Assembly: GCF_030272615.1 (NCBI RefSeq)
Contig: NC_081415.1
Coordinates: 102,216,796 to 102,280,795 of the forward strand
Direction of reading: 5' to 3'
Length of the DNA: 64,000 nucleotides
Origin: Cryptomeria japonica
Lineage: Eukaryota; Streptophyta; Pinopsida; Cupressales; Cupressaceae
Shown here: positions 11,532-24,108 of the stretch, one piece after another
How positions within the stretch are numbered: the stretch's first letter is position 1
Layout of the letters: each line of letters starts with the position of its first letter
The notes under the pieces: generated by a model
The model's database searches: none
What the model was told of the DNA's origin: nothing
The model's input: only the letters and a program-made list of their open reading frames with translations
Made by a program: the position numbers and the translations under genes

Positions 11532-12031
11532 AGGTGTGGAAATAGGATTCACAAGTTTATGCATGCAAACTAGAAATAAGACCTACTTTCACACAATTAC
11601 ATTAAGGAGAAGGATGAACTCAATTGTCTTAATCTCCAATTTGACAAGAAGGGATTGAACATAAGGTGAATTGAAATCTCCTTGATTGAGTTGAAAATTA
11701 CCTATAGAATGATGTCAATTGAATGCAATTTCTAGGGCTAAAGATGTGAAATTGATCACAATTACCATACACATATAGTATTAGATCAAATATGCAAACA
11801 TAATGTACAAATCTAGAAATAGGAATCCCTATGCCTAATATCTAGACTCGAAAATGTGGGACCATAGTGCTTGGGTGCCATTGTCCTAGAGATTAAATGT
11901 GGACCAAAAAAGATATTTTCAATATCTGGATGCTACTCAAAATCTTTCCTCAAAATTTCACTAGAAAAGTTTCGGACAATGGTTATTGGGCAACCTCATC
12001 CTCTAAATTTTGCCTTTACGAAAGTTGATTC

Positions 12032-13188
12032 TGTTGGCGTGGTTTATGCTGTGATTGTCATTGATGGACACACACTTGTATTGAGATCCCCTTTATATGT
12101 ATGAGTTTATGCTCAACCGGTATTTGTTCCAACCGGTATGTTGTATTCTAGTCTTTAGACTAGTAGTGATTTTGTAGAATGTGTTTACCGGTCTGAAGCG
12201 GCATGTCGACCCCAAGCGGTTCGCAGATCACAAGTGGTACGAGGGAGCAAAGTGGCACAACACATTCTTACCAGTCTTCATTTTTGTCAAACCGGCAATC
12301 GATATTTTGTATGAACCGATAATACTCTGTGATGAGTTACCAACTGGCATTTTGTGATGACTTACCAATCCACCGATTGTTTCACGGTGCCGACACATTA
12401 AAGGTGATTCCTGTGTCATGTTACTAAGTATGTCTAGGTTCATTGAACCTAGGAAATTGTAAAGAAATCCTATTGGACGGACATGAAATCAGATTCCTTT
12501 AAAAGGACATCATGTCTAGGGTTTTAGGTTGTTGCGAAAAGGGTTAATGTTGAGCTAGGGTTTAAGGTGGATGTTGAGTTGTTGGAAGAGCGATCTTATC
12601 TGAGAAGATCGAGTTGTAACTGAGAGAGAGATAGAGAAGACTGAAGTAATGATGGAATGCATTGGCTGTGAGCAATACTGGATCTAACCAAGCAGTTTGT
12701 GCTATTAGATAGATCAAACACTTTTTGATTACTCGCATCTTTAACAAGTCTGTAGCCCCTAACCGGGTAGGCCTCAAAGCCTTTGTAAAATCCTCTAACA
12801 AGGTGGTTCACACATGTGAATCTGAAATCCTCTAACAAGGTAGTCTTTAATCAGACTTATCTCCTAACAGAGATTGAGATTCCTAACAGGATCTGTTCTG
12901 GTGAAGAACATTGTAAGACCTTAACCGATCTGGTTTCTATTCTACAGGTAGTGACTTGTGAGTTCCATCTCACCGTGGTTTTTTCCCAGTTGGGTTTCCA
13001 CATCAAATATCTTGTGTTATGGTTGTATTGCTTTTGTGGGTAAATTTTTTATTCACATTTTGGTTTGCATGTGTGGTAACTGGTTTGACTATCAGACTAC
13101 TTTACTGGTTTATCTTTAGACTGTGTAAGTGTTTTAGTGCAAAGATTTTTGGCATACTAATTCAACCCCCCCCTCTTAGTATTCATCA
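12032..13188 (+). repeat. Solo LTR K (copia type)
   Basis: Starts TGTTGGCGTGG and ends TTCATCA. A perfect 5-bp target duplication GATTC lies at 12027-12031 and 13189-13193, so this is a complete LTR without internal part, left by LTR-LTR recombination. Near its 5' end is GTCATTGATGG, and near its 3' end TTCAACCCCCCCCC, both shared with other copia LTRs in the window. A hairpin motif with GTGG and CCAC arms lies at 12975-13001. Its text resembles the F LTR (runs of cctaacag and ttaaccg). Confidence 0.88.
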
Positions 13189-13193
13189 GATTC

Positions 13194-16133
13194 TATGTGC
13201 CTCTATCTACACTTCTTGAATCTATGCTTGTCGTCAATTGAAATTGTCACCTACAGAGAGAAAAGGGAAAATTATTGTTTGGTTGATATGAGTTTTCCTA
13301 ATTCAAACCCTAGATTTTGGAATTAACCCTATAATTGAATTGAAATTGAAATGGTAAGCATGCCTTGAAATTGAAGAGGCTAGATCTGAAATTGAAATGT
13401 TGAATTGGAATGTTATACTTCATGAATCTTGCCTTGAAGTCTTCATGAAAAAGTTGATGATGTCATGTAGGAATATATAAGTGTCTTCATAAGAACTTAA
13501 TCATGTATGCCATCTTGAATGCTTGAAATCTGAATACTTTACCTCTCCTTCACTGCCTTGATAATGCTTGATCACTTATGCACTTGAATTTTCTTGATAG
13601 GAATTGAATTCAAATGAGAGAGATATTATGGAGGGATGTTTCAAATGAGGTAGTAAGGCTTTCTTTTATACCTCACCTCATCAAATGCATTTGAAAATAT
13701 GAAGCAAGTTGACATGCAAAGGGAATTCTCACCAACATTTTTTATTGTTAAAGGGTCCAAAATTAGGCCCTTTTAGCCTAGACAAGGGTGCTTGGGTGTC
13801 ATTGTCCAAGGAAAAGGGTGTTTGGGAACCCTTGTGCAGCCTATTAGGGATAAACAAAGGATCGGACAATAAGGTGGAATATAAGGATTGTCAATTTGAA
13901 GTTTGTGCAAGCAGAATCAAGCATAATTAGAGCTTGAAAGGTCTAAACGCTAAAATGAGGCCTAAGTGAATATAAAATTATATAAGGATACAATTTATGA
14001 TGCTAAAATCTATATGTATATGTATATTCATTCGAGAATAGTTGATTAGGATTGAATTGAATCCCTTAGGAAATTTGGGTGTTTTGATTAATTGTTCTTT
14101 TTTTAATCATATAATTGAATATGATGAAAATGAGAAATGATGCAATAAGTAGGTAAAATGCTAGGAAATTGACAATATTCTACATAAATAGACAAAAACA
14201 AAACTAATGTCAACATATAATGGTAGATCTAGAAATGAGATACAGAAAGGAACAGGTCACTAAAATTTGAGCCTAAAAATGTTGGTCAAGTGTGCTAGGC
14301 GCCCTAGACCTAAAGATACCTATGTCAACTAAAAATTTGGATTTCAGATCAGGATGCCCTATAAGATCACTCCCTCGAAAATTTAGCTAAAAAGTGTTAG
14401 TCATGTGTTCTAATCAGCATAGACCAAGGGCTTTTGCTTGCTCAAAATTTGGAACTATAGGTATTGGTTTGCACTATGAAACTACACAAATTTAAGTTTT
14501 TGAATTTATAACTTGCACACAAAAAATAGGGAAATATAGTTGTGTTGTATAGGGGCTTACCTAAGTCAAACCTTGGGTAGGAATTAACCTCGACTACAAC
14601 TATGATTTTTTAGAAAAGAGAGCTTAGCATTGATAGGGTGAAAGCTAAATATGAAGTAAAATGTTGAATTGAAATGAAACTGCCTCAGATCTAATAATGG
14701 TGGTGATGCAATGCTCCTTGGATAAGACCTTCAAGGGTTGATGCAATAAAATGACATGAAAAAGCATAAAAGACTAAATCATGAAAACATACATACATGT
14801 AGGTTGTTGTAGCTTTCTACTCCATATTACTCATATCTAAAGAAATCCACTCAATAATGCTTGCTCCAGGATGTCTAGGATGTAAAATATGATCAAATGG
14901 ATTAGGAATAATACCCTTATGTAGGGTTCTTAGGTTATTTATTAATTTATACCAACTTCTAATGGTTGTATTAAAATATTGGGATCAAATAACAAATGTC
15001 AGGAATTGACATTCACACATGTTTTATTTTGGGCCCATCTTGAGGGGACTATGGTGCTAGGAACCCAAGTCTGCTAGGATTATGTCACTAGGTGCCATGG
15101 TCCACCCAAAGAAGGGTGAAGTAAGGGAAAGTGCAAAGTTGAAGGTCCTAGGACATAGGATTTGATCATCCCATAAGCATATGATAATAGTTGTGTAGTG
15201 ACAAGGTAGGAAATAGCATTGAAATGAGCCATGGGAGGGCACTCTAAAATAAGGGCCAAAAAAGGAATGTGAAATTGTAAAGGGGTTACAAAATTTATGA
15301 CACTATTTTTAGCACCCACTTTAGTGAGTATGAACTTACACTCATACTCACGATAAAGTGGAGAGAGAGCAATGAGGAGCAAGACTAAAAAGAGATAAGA
15401 TGTCATTAAGTTCAAGAGAACAATCCCCCAATCTTAGTATCTTAACTCACAAAACAAAATTCAAGACACACAAGACAAATGACAAAACAAAAGAAAAAAA
15501 GGGCAAACAAACACACACACACAAAAGAGGTTAGTACTAAAAATAAAAGTTCCATTCAACTAGTTGAAGAGACCTCAATAATCAAAATGTCTCAACCACT
15601 AATATCATTCTCAAAATGTTTTTACAAGAACACAAGAAGATTTATATAAAGAGAAAGAGCATACACCAATTCATAAGAGAAGAAACCATTATCCAACTAC
15701 TAGCAAGGTATGTTATGCTATGGGTTCATTAGGAAAGAAAGACATGAATTCCACAATAAGATATGTTATGTCATGTGAACCATGTTAAAGTAGGGAGAAC
15801 CAAATAGGTCTAGCAATGTGTATTATGTTATTTTACTCATGCTAAGGAAGATTAAAAATTTTAAAAAAAATTACTAAATAATCCAAAAATATGATTGCAA
15901 AATGGGTGTTACAGTGTCCACCAAACACAAAGATTACAAAACAATACCTTAGGTATCTAAGTAATGTAAAAATGAGACTACAAAATGGGTACTGCAACAT
16001 GGACCAAATACAAAGATTACAAAACAAAACCTCTATTTTCTAAACAATATAAAAATGTGATTGTTAAACAAGTGTTGTGGTGTGCACCAAACATAAACAA
16101 GGAGGCCTTATAGTCCTCCACTTAATATGTCAA
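13194..16133. other. Unclassified AT-rich stretch, no gene found
   Basis: No ORF with recognisable protein features. The segment contains a word close to TGCTTGGGTGTCATTGTCC (13789), also found near 11869 and in altered form near 15085, suggesting an old, unnamed repeat. A tandem repeat is at its right end. Confidence 0.4.
15885..16100. repeat. 83-bp tandem repeat, about 2.6 copies
   Basis: Units start AAAAAT at 15885, 15968 and 16051, each followed by (g/t)a(t/c)t(g/a)... and the shared CACAAAGATTACAAAACAA or its variant. Units are about 75-80 percent alike by eye. Confidence 0.75.
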
Positions 16134-16138
16134 CATAT

Positions 16139-17595
16139 TGTTGGAAATATGAGTTTGTGTGGTTGTCATTAATGTTGTCATTGATGTCAAACTTGGTTGT
16201 CTAGATGGATTTTATAATACATGTAACTTGTGTTGGTATTACAGTTGGTGGGAACCTTTTCATGTTGGTTGTGGGAAAATGCAGGAAAGAGTCTTTAATG
16301 TCTAATTGATAGTTTGGTTTGGCTTTCTAGTTCATGGTTTGTAGAAGTCGGATGTTACTTCTTTTTGACAGGAAGAGTGTATGTAAGACTAGTCTAGAAA
16401 GTCTTTTGTGGTCTCCGGATATGTTGAAGTTTATGTTGCAATCCAAAGGACAAGATTATATGGTTCTTATAGTATTCTCAATATGACTCTCTTGTGGTGT
16501 TGGTGCTTCGCAAGTGAGTTACGTTGATTTGAGTGTGATATATTCAGTTATGTTGTGGTTCAGTGGCTAATTCATTTATCTTATTTCAATCATGTTTTTG
16601 ATATGGATATGCTTTGTATGACAAGTTGGGATATTGTTATGGGTCTCACCTTGGTGTGTGGAGATCTGCATGGATTATTTTGCATTCGAAGATATATTTT
16701 TGGTCAATTGTTTGACAAGCTTTATTGCCTATCTACACATTACGTTTGGTGTTGACCCTAGAGGATCTGTTAGAATGTGTGGATCATTAGATCTATCTTG
16801 GAAGTAGGTTTCATGATGTATTTGGGTTCCCACTTTCTCTTGGAGTGGACCATCTTGAGTATTTTTGGTCTGGGTGGCCTATTTTGTGCAATAATGTTCA
16901 TTCTATTTTGGTCGACCCTCAATTAGCTTTTTGATGTTCTATTTCATATTTAAGGAGTTTGGATAGACGAGTTGAGTAGTGGAATGTATGTGAATTGGTG
17001 AGAAATGTATGAGAATGATATGCAAGGAGATTTAAGTTTGTGAATGTGTGAAAGTTGGATTTTGAAGAGATTTGAAGGTGATATATTTAGAAAGTGTGTA
17101 GAGACACTTGGACTGTGTTCAAAGATGTTTTCCATGATATTGGTCACTTGATTCTATTTTTCAAGGAAAATTTCATGTTTAGGATATCTTTCTCATATCA
17201 GTTATACTATTTCTTTAGTTATATGACAATGAGTTTTCTAACAGCATTTTTATATATTGCCCTGAAGCAGTGAGCCTCAGTTGAGAAAGTCCTTATTTTG
17301 TATCTTGCCTAAGGTTGTGTGCCTCAGTGTACCAAGTCCATCAAATGATGTTTCTCCTTGGAAGTGAGCCTAAATCTTTATAATCATTTTTATTCATATT
17401 GTGAGTTAGATTCTCACTGTGGTTTTTCCCAGTTTGGTTTTTCCATGTAAAATTTGATGTTCATGTGTTGATGGTTAGTAAGTTTTTTAGTAGTTTTTTG
17501 AATGGTTGAATGTTGTTTATAATTAATCTATTTTAAATTTCCAATTCACCCCCCCCCCCATCACACCCCCTCTCAATCATGCCTTGGGTTCAACA
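16139..17595 (+). repeat. Solo LTR I (copia type)
   Basis: Starts TGTTGGAAATATG and ends GGTTCAACA. Flanks are CATAT (16134-16138) and CATAC (17596-17600), a target duplication with one transition. It has the GTCATTGATGTCAAA word near the start, the hairpin motif at 17419-17446 (GTGG and CCAT arms) and a C-run (CACCCCCCCCCC) close to the end. No internal region adjoins it. Confidence 0.82.
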
Positions 17596-17600
17596 CATAC

Positions 17601-18495
17601 CACCATGTTGATATTTTAAGAAAGATAGAGATCCATATTAATGATAAACACCTTCACCGCAGGGAGATATCCTTAACAAAAATGCATTCAAGATAAGAGG
17701 AAGATTCACAAAATTGGAATTCACATAGTCAAACCTTGGTGGAAACCCTTGCATTGTTCTCCCAACACCACTTTCTACAATTATAAGCTAAGAGGAAGAT
17801 ATGTTTGATAAAAATTGAATTTTAAATGGAAATGCTTAAATTAATCTATGCTTATAAAATTAGTTTAATTTGAAATATAATTTTAGAATTTACTCTAAAC
17901 TATGAATCAAAGAAATAAAATTGTGACCCTAAATAAATAAAACAAAAACTCAAATATATAAGAACAAGAATAAGCAAATGAACATGTATATATTTTGGAT
18001 AAAATGTCACAAATAGAAATTTTTTACATCAAATTTTAAATGATATTTAGGTATGATTTTTATTAATATAAAAAGGGATTTTGAAATGTTAGTACCCCTT
18101 GAAAAAAAAAAGGGGGAAACAAGTTTTTGACCAAATACAAAGGTGGCCAAAAGCCTAGATGAAATAGTGCTTAAAAGGCTAAAACCATTTGAGAAGCACC
18201 ACAAATAGAGGAATAGTTATAATGAACCTACCTAACAAGACCACCTACAAATGCAAGAACCATTGGTGTCCCACATATAAAATCACATGTCAAGAGAGAT
18301 TTGACCTTTCACCCACAACTCAGTTATATGTTTTCTAAGAGGAAAAGAAAAGACCTTTCCTCCATCTACTAATAATAGTCCAAAATCACTATCATCCAAG
18401 TTATACTGAAAGGAGAGAAAAAGGAGAAACCCCCACAAAGGGCCCATCATGACACTTAGAGCAAGGAAAAATGGTGTTCATCCTTCTCATGAGGA
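17601..18495. other. Unclassified flank between solo LTRs I and J
   Basis: AT-rich, with no supported gene. Because solo LTR J interrupts what continues at 19764, this stretch may be the far side of the same LINE remnant, but I could not show a LINE domain here. Confidence 0.35.
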
Positions 18496-18500
18496 ATCTA

Positions 18501-19758
18501 TGTTGGATGTTGTTTCTCATTGTTGTTGCTAGGATATGTTGTTGTCATTGATGTCAACATACTCCTGTGTATTGCTCCGATGATTGCAGATTGGGAAGAT
18601 CTTGTGATCCGGTTTGTAGTGTTGTTTTGTTGATCACTGTTTTGCAAAGCTCAGTATTTCCTCCGGTATATTCTAGTGTGATCAGATCTTGTATTGAGTT
18701 TTTGGGATATTTCTTGGGATGTTCTTGTGTATCTTTATTTCAAATGGATCATGATTTGGTTCTCTACAAGTTATCTTTCTTCGTGACAGTTGTTGATTGG
18801 TTGTGTTCTTGAGCTTTCAGTCATTGATAGATGAAGATTTGATAAGTGGTGTTGGTGCAGTTGTTCCTGATGATTCTAATATGCTTGTTGGTGTTTCCTA
18901 GTTGTGTCCTATTTGTTTTGATGATTTGCATTGATCATTGTGCAAGTTTTTGGTGGTTTGCATCAACCGATGGTGATTTTCGTGTTATGCGTTCTCTTGG
19001 TGGTGTAGCGTGTTGCGGTTGATCTTGGCGTGATTTCTGGTGGAGTTGAGCATTTGGGAATTTGTTTTAGGTCCATGTTAATCTATGTAAAATATTATAT
19101 TAGTCTGGGGGTAGATCTTTGTATCATGTCTTGTAATTTTGTGATTGAGGGTTGAGGGTTTAGTCGGCGTTGATATCAAGGTTGATGAATTGTATATATA
19201 GGTGACATGTTCATGTAAATTAGGTGTTGATGTTATGTCTACATTATCAGAGAGAGGTTTATGTGCAAACAAGAGATTTATCCTTCGGTGTTGTGATTGA
19301 GGAGAGATCAGTGTTGCAGAGAAGACATATCTGCTTAACCGGAACTGTAATCAGGCATTTGGAGATGCTATTCTTTTAGTTCATTTCTTTTGGATTGTAG
19401 TATGAATCTTATTGTAATTCAATGAGACTTCCCCGAGGGTTTTAGCCTTTCAAACCATTATCTTTTGAGCAGTGAGATCTAGGCAGTGTACCTGAATGCA
19501 TGTACATTCCCCATTGTAATATTTTCACATACTACTGAAGAGTATCATCTTATTGTGGGTAGGTTCCCATCATTGTTTTTCCTGTAACCGGGTTTTCCAC
19601 GTCAAAATCTTGGTGTTGTGTGGTGTCTCTCAATTTTCTTATCTTTGTTGTAACTATAGTTTATTAGATTTTTGTATTGTGATTAAGTTTTATATTCCAG
19701 TGAAGACCGATTCACCCCCCCCCCACCTCTCAGTCTTCCTTCTTGGTTGATACTAACA
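18501..19758 (+). repeat. Solo LTR J (copia type)
   Basis: Starts TGTTGGATGTTG and ends GATACTAACA. The target duplication ATCTA at 18496-18500 and 19759-19763 is perfect. TGTCATTGATGTCAACA lies near the start and ATTCACCCCCCCCC near the end. GTATATATAGG (about 19192) is a likely TATA box. The hairpin motif at about 19573-19601 has a decayed left arm. Confidence 0.88.
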
Positions 19759-19959
19759 ATCTAGAGCTGAGCAAAAGATATAGAAAAATTAGGATGTAAG
19801 CATGGAGAAAGAGGTTCCTCAATAGGGTTTGGATGGCCTAATAAGGCCACACTAGAAACTGTGGACTCATCATTTTCTTGAGAGGATTCATTTGACAAAT
19901 AATCAGGACCGTAGATAGTCAATTAATAACTATTAGCATTATTTCACCAAGCAGAAATG

Positions 19960-20720
19960 TCTTTTCGATGAAAGAGAGAAAAATCTATAACAAAGTGACC
20001 AGTTGAGAAGCATCAACATCTAAAAGGGATGCCTTCAGAAGCAAGAAGTTGAGTCCAAGACCAACCATCAAAAATAAATCCCCATGAAGAAGCTTGGAGA
20101 TATCAATATCCACTAGAATACTAGCAAAATTAGAGTGCCCAATACAGAAAGTGGAATCATCAACCTTTAATAAGTGACCAATAGAGTTGAAAATGGCCTA
20201 GGAACAAGAATCCTCCTTAAACTAGAGGGGAAGATTCAAAATTCTAACCCACACCAAATGCATGTGAGTGGTTTGGTAAGGGAGTCAAAGGAGGTTACAT
20301 AGTATTTGATTGAGCATGTGCTCTCTCCAAGCCTATAGCTAACCCAACACCAAGTTTTGTCCTCAAAAGAGGCCCAAGAAGCAATAGGAAAACATTTAGC
20401 ATAGGAAAATATTTTTAATATTACCAACAATTAGGGGCCTCCACGAGTCCAAAACCCAATTATTCAAGTTAGGAAGAGAAGGCCAAAGATTGGAGAATTG
20501 ACACACCAAACCTCTATGCTGATAGAAATCTTTATTTTCAACTGCATCCACACAACAAACCACCATCGAGGATTCTCTAGAATATAAAAGAGGGTGGTCA
20601 ACCCACAAAGGGTGAGCAAGACCAAACCTAGATGCCTAACAAAAGTTATGAACTCCCATAGAAGCCACAAGAACCAAAGAAGGTGAAGAACTAACATTAG
20701 GGACAAAGTTGGCATCCATA
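19960..20720 (-). pseudogene. LINE (L1-type) ORF1 remnant with DUF4283 and zinc knuckle
   Basis: Read on the minus strand with frame changes, 20396-20608 gives NWVLDSWRPLIVGNIKN, 20236-20430 gives YAKCFPIASWASFEDKTW and FDSLTKPLTCIWCGLEF, and about 20060-20245 gives VRILNLPL, AIFNSIGHLLKVDDSTF, HSNFASILVDIDISK. This order (W-PL-G, AKGFF-like, FDP-T, VR-PNLPL, IG-LLKVD, FA-VLVE-D-SK) is the plant DUF4283 domain of LINE ORF1 proteins. It is followed by PFRC...GHF, a damaged CCHC knuckle. At least one frameshift near 20410-20430, one near 20240 and several stops disable it. ORF1 proteins bind LINE RNA. No ORF2 is visible. A Ser/Pro-rich upstream part may extend to about 20910. Confidence 0.75.
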
Positions 20721-20910
20721 GCACAAAAAGCAAGGTTCAAAGCAACCCTAGACATAAACATCGATCAACCAGGGATGACTACATCACCAAACAAGGAGTC
20801 ATGGGCAATAGAAAGGATGGCAAACCCATTCGCATCATTAGCAAGAAGCACACCTATAGGGGGGGAGAGGGAAAGGGATTTAAAACTTGTAGGGGATGCT
20901 TGGGTGAAAT

Positions 20911-22797
20911 AATAGACAATAGAGAAAGCAAAGGGTGAGAAAATATCATCAGCCTCGATAGCAATGTCCTAGGAATAATCTCTAGGCGAACCTCTGAGAA
21001 ATGCAACTCAAGGGAGAAAGGGAGAGAGATCAAAAATTCAAATCACCTAGAACCTCTTGCACAAAGTAGATAGGAGTAGATGGAAGCAATAGAGTAGAAG
21101 GAGGAGAGATCAAGAGATTTCAAATTAAGGTATGTTAAAAACCTAAGAAATTTAGGTATGTTTTTTATTAAAATAAGCAACAAATCAAGGGTGTTAACCC
21201 CTATATACAAATACCTTGTAGGAGGCATAAAAGAAAGGTGTAAAAATAAGGGTGAAGACCCTATATAAAACCCACCTCAATAGTGGGGAGAATCACCCAA
21301 AACTCGACATGGATTACTTTAGAGGTGGGGGGGAGGGGGGAAGACTTACCTTTATGCCTACAACAAACAGAAATCTAGGTAATACTATTATTAGGAGCAT
21401 CATTGCCAAAGGGAACAAGCTAGAAAATCCCCTCAGAGTGTCTATCAGCACTCAAAGTAGATTTTTGTTGCAGAACAACACCTGGAGCAGACTATTTCTG
21501 CAGAACAAGAGCAATAGGAGAAAAAATATCAAGGCCCAAGGAGCCCACACCAATAGGATCTAGGAGGGAAGCAGAGGATAGAGAAACAGTAAGAGACACA
21601 ATTTAATTTAATATTAACTTAATTAGATATAGTCCTTGAATCACAAATCAAATATCAAGTAAGCTATGGGCCTTAGCTATTAATATAATTTAATTAGATA
21701 TAATATATCATATACCTAAGTGATATCCATCTTGATAAACATTTCAATTTATTTATAAACATTAAAAACATGAAAAAATACCAATATTATAATTTTCTAA
21801 TTATTGACTTTGAGAATAAAGTTAAATCATCCTTATTCATAGGAGATAATGGATGGAAACATAGAAGCAAATTGACAAGAAATTATTGTGACAACAATAT
21901 GTTATATTTCACAATTCTATCAAATCTATTCATTTATAAAGTACTTTTTTAGAATAGTAATATGAAAGGTGTTATTCACACCTCTCATCAAATTTTAGTG
22001 TCACCGAGAATATTACACTATCTATTTTCAACATGGTGTGTATTAGCATTATTCATAATATGGTCTAGCTACAACATATTCTAAAGCCAAATGTTAAAGG
22101 AATTTTACAAGTTTAACATCGAATTAATGGAATATATGGTTTGGTACTTAGAATTATCTTATAATTTCTTTCTTGGATTTATTTGTACTTTACAAAATAA
22201 TTTCATTTATCAAATCTTTTCATGATATAATTAATCAAATCATACATAATCAATTTTTTAATAAACAAATATATAGATTAAAATCACGAAATTTTCAATT
22301 TATGATGTAGAACGGTAATATTTTTGGATTAGATTATGTGTATTTTTTTATCTTCAACATTTTGGATCATATTCCGTGATCCATCATCATTGTGAAATAG
22401 CTTGAGAAGAGAATGATCGTGAAGTATGATCTAAAGCATTGATGATAAAAGAACATACTATATTCAACACAATTGATTACTATTAATCAAAATCATATAT
22501 ATTGTCAAATGATATTATAATTAAATGTAAATCTATCTAATATTAACATACACATATCAAGTTGATAAAATCCTTGAACCACAAAATCGCATCAACAAAA
22601 AAATGCATATGTAAATTCAATGCAAATAAACACTTAATATGCATAAGTTTGAACAATAATGCCACTAATGTTGTAAATAACTAGGCCTTACCTACTATAA
22701 TTAGGTAAAAACCATGAAATTACTTTTGTTGGTTTATGATATGTTTGTAAATTTTTTTAAGTTTGGTGTAACATTGATCACAAATATAATAAATTAC
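20911..22797. other. AT-rich DNA without recognisable features
   Basis: I see only AT-rich sequence, with a short G-run at 21330-21345. No ORF, LTR end or tandem array could be supported. It ends at the left border of element C. Confidence 0.4.
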
Positions 22798-22802
22798 ATA
22801 TT

Positions 22803-24052
22803 TTTAATGGTGTTTTGTCATTGTTGTCAACATATTCTTCTGTGTATTCCTGTGTTGCAATTTGGTTGAATGAGTTGGTTTGGTCAAAGTGTTGTAGTTG
22901 TGTTGTTGTGGTTTAATGGGTTTTGAGATACTTATCTCTAGTTGATTCAGCATAAGTTTCAGAGATTTTTATGATGTTTTGATCGAGTTATGAGATCCGG
23001 TATTCAGGTTAATATTTCATTGTTCGTGTTATTCGGTATTTTGGTTTGTGATCCGAATTGCTCCAGAATTGCTATATATTTAGTTGTGGATGTATGGGAT
23101 GACTTTTGGATGTTGATGTGTGTCCTCAGTTCAATTGGTTCATGATTTGGATATCCACAAGTGAATCTTTCATGTTGACAGTCAATTATGATGGTGTTCT
23201 TGAGCTCCATAGTGAGATGGTGATGATTATGGTAATTCGAGTTATTGTAGTTGTTGTGGTGCAATTCACATTGCTTGTGAATGTTTCTAGATTGTTTTAT
23301 GTGCGTATTGGTGGTCTACATTAATTATTGTGCATGTTATTGAATATTTTCTTTGTCCAATGATGTTTTTTTGTGTTATGCGACATTCTTGGTGGTTGTA
23401 GCTTTTTGTGGATGATCGAGGCATAATTTTTGGAGGTTTTGTGTGTTTGCGGTATTTCTTTGGGTCCAGACTATGTCTTAGCTGACATTGTTTTGTTCTA
23501 CAAGAAATGTTGTAGCGTGTGATGTTATTATTTTATAATTTGTATTGAGGGTTTAGCCGACCATGAAATATAGGTTGATGTCTTTTATAAATAAATGTAT
23601 TAATCATGTAAGATGTATGTTTGCAATCTTGAGTGTGTATGATCAAGTTGTATGTGCAAACAAGTTATTTGATCTTTCAAAAGTGTGAAGGAGAAAAGAG
23701 AAGTGTTGCAGAGCGGACTATGTGCTTAACCGGAATTGTATCTAGGCATATGGAGATGTTATTTTCATAGTTCATGTAATCCAAATTCTTGTCTGAATGC
23801 TTTTGTAAGTCAGTGATACTTCTTGTAAGGCAGTGAGCCTTCCCTATAGGTTGTAGCCTTTTCGGGTTTCTTGCTTGAGCAGTGAGCTCTAGGCAATGTG
23901 CCTGAATGCATGTGCATTCCCCATTGTAACATTTCATTTTCTCCTAACAGGGTATTATCTCATTGTGGATCTGATTTATGGTTTAAGTTGTAGAAAAAAT
24001 TTGTTCAAACTGATTCACTCCCCCCCCTCAGTTTGATACATTGTTGCCAACA
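22803..24052 (+). repeat. C 5' LTR (5' edge decayed)
   Basis: From AATGGTGTTTTGTCATTG at about 22806 on, the text matches the LTR at 52066-53339 almost word for word, ending in TTGTTGCCAACA. The first roughly 40 bp of the 3' LTR have no counterpart, so this copy is truncated at its left edge. The position after it (24054-24066) is a decayed PBS in which several G have become A. Confidence 0.85.
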
Positions 24053-24108
24053 ATTTATATCAAAGATAGATCCTTCGGAAGAAGCTTGATTGCTTGAGGA
24101 GATCTAGG

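Noticed and set aside
15080-15415. Minus-strand 111-codon hydrophobic frame as a membrane protein gene
   Set aside because: Leu/Ile-rich reading of AT-rich DNA with no upstream signals and no known family; overlapping frames are equally open.
23004-23324. Overlapping frames on both strands inside the C 5' LTR
   Set aside because: They lie wholly inside an LTR and are His/Asn or Val/Met-rich by composition.
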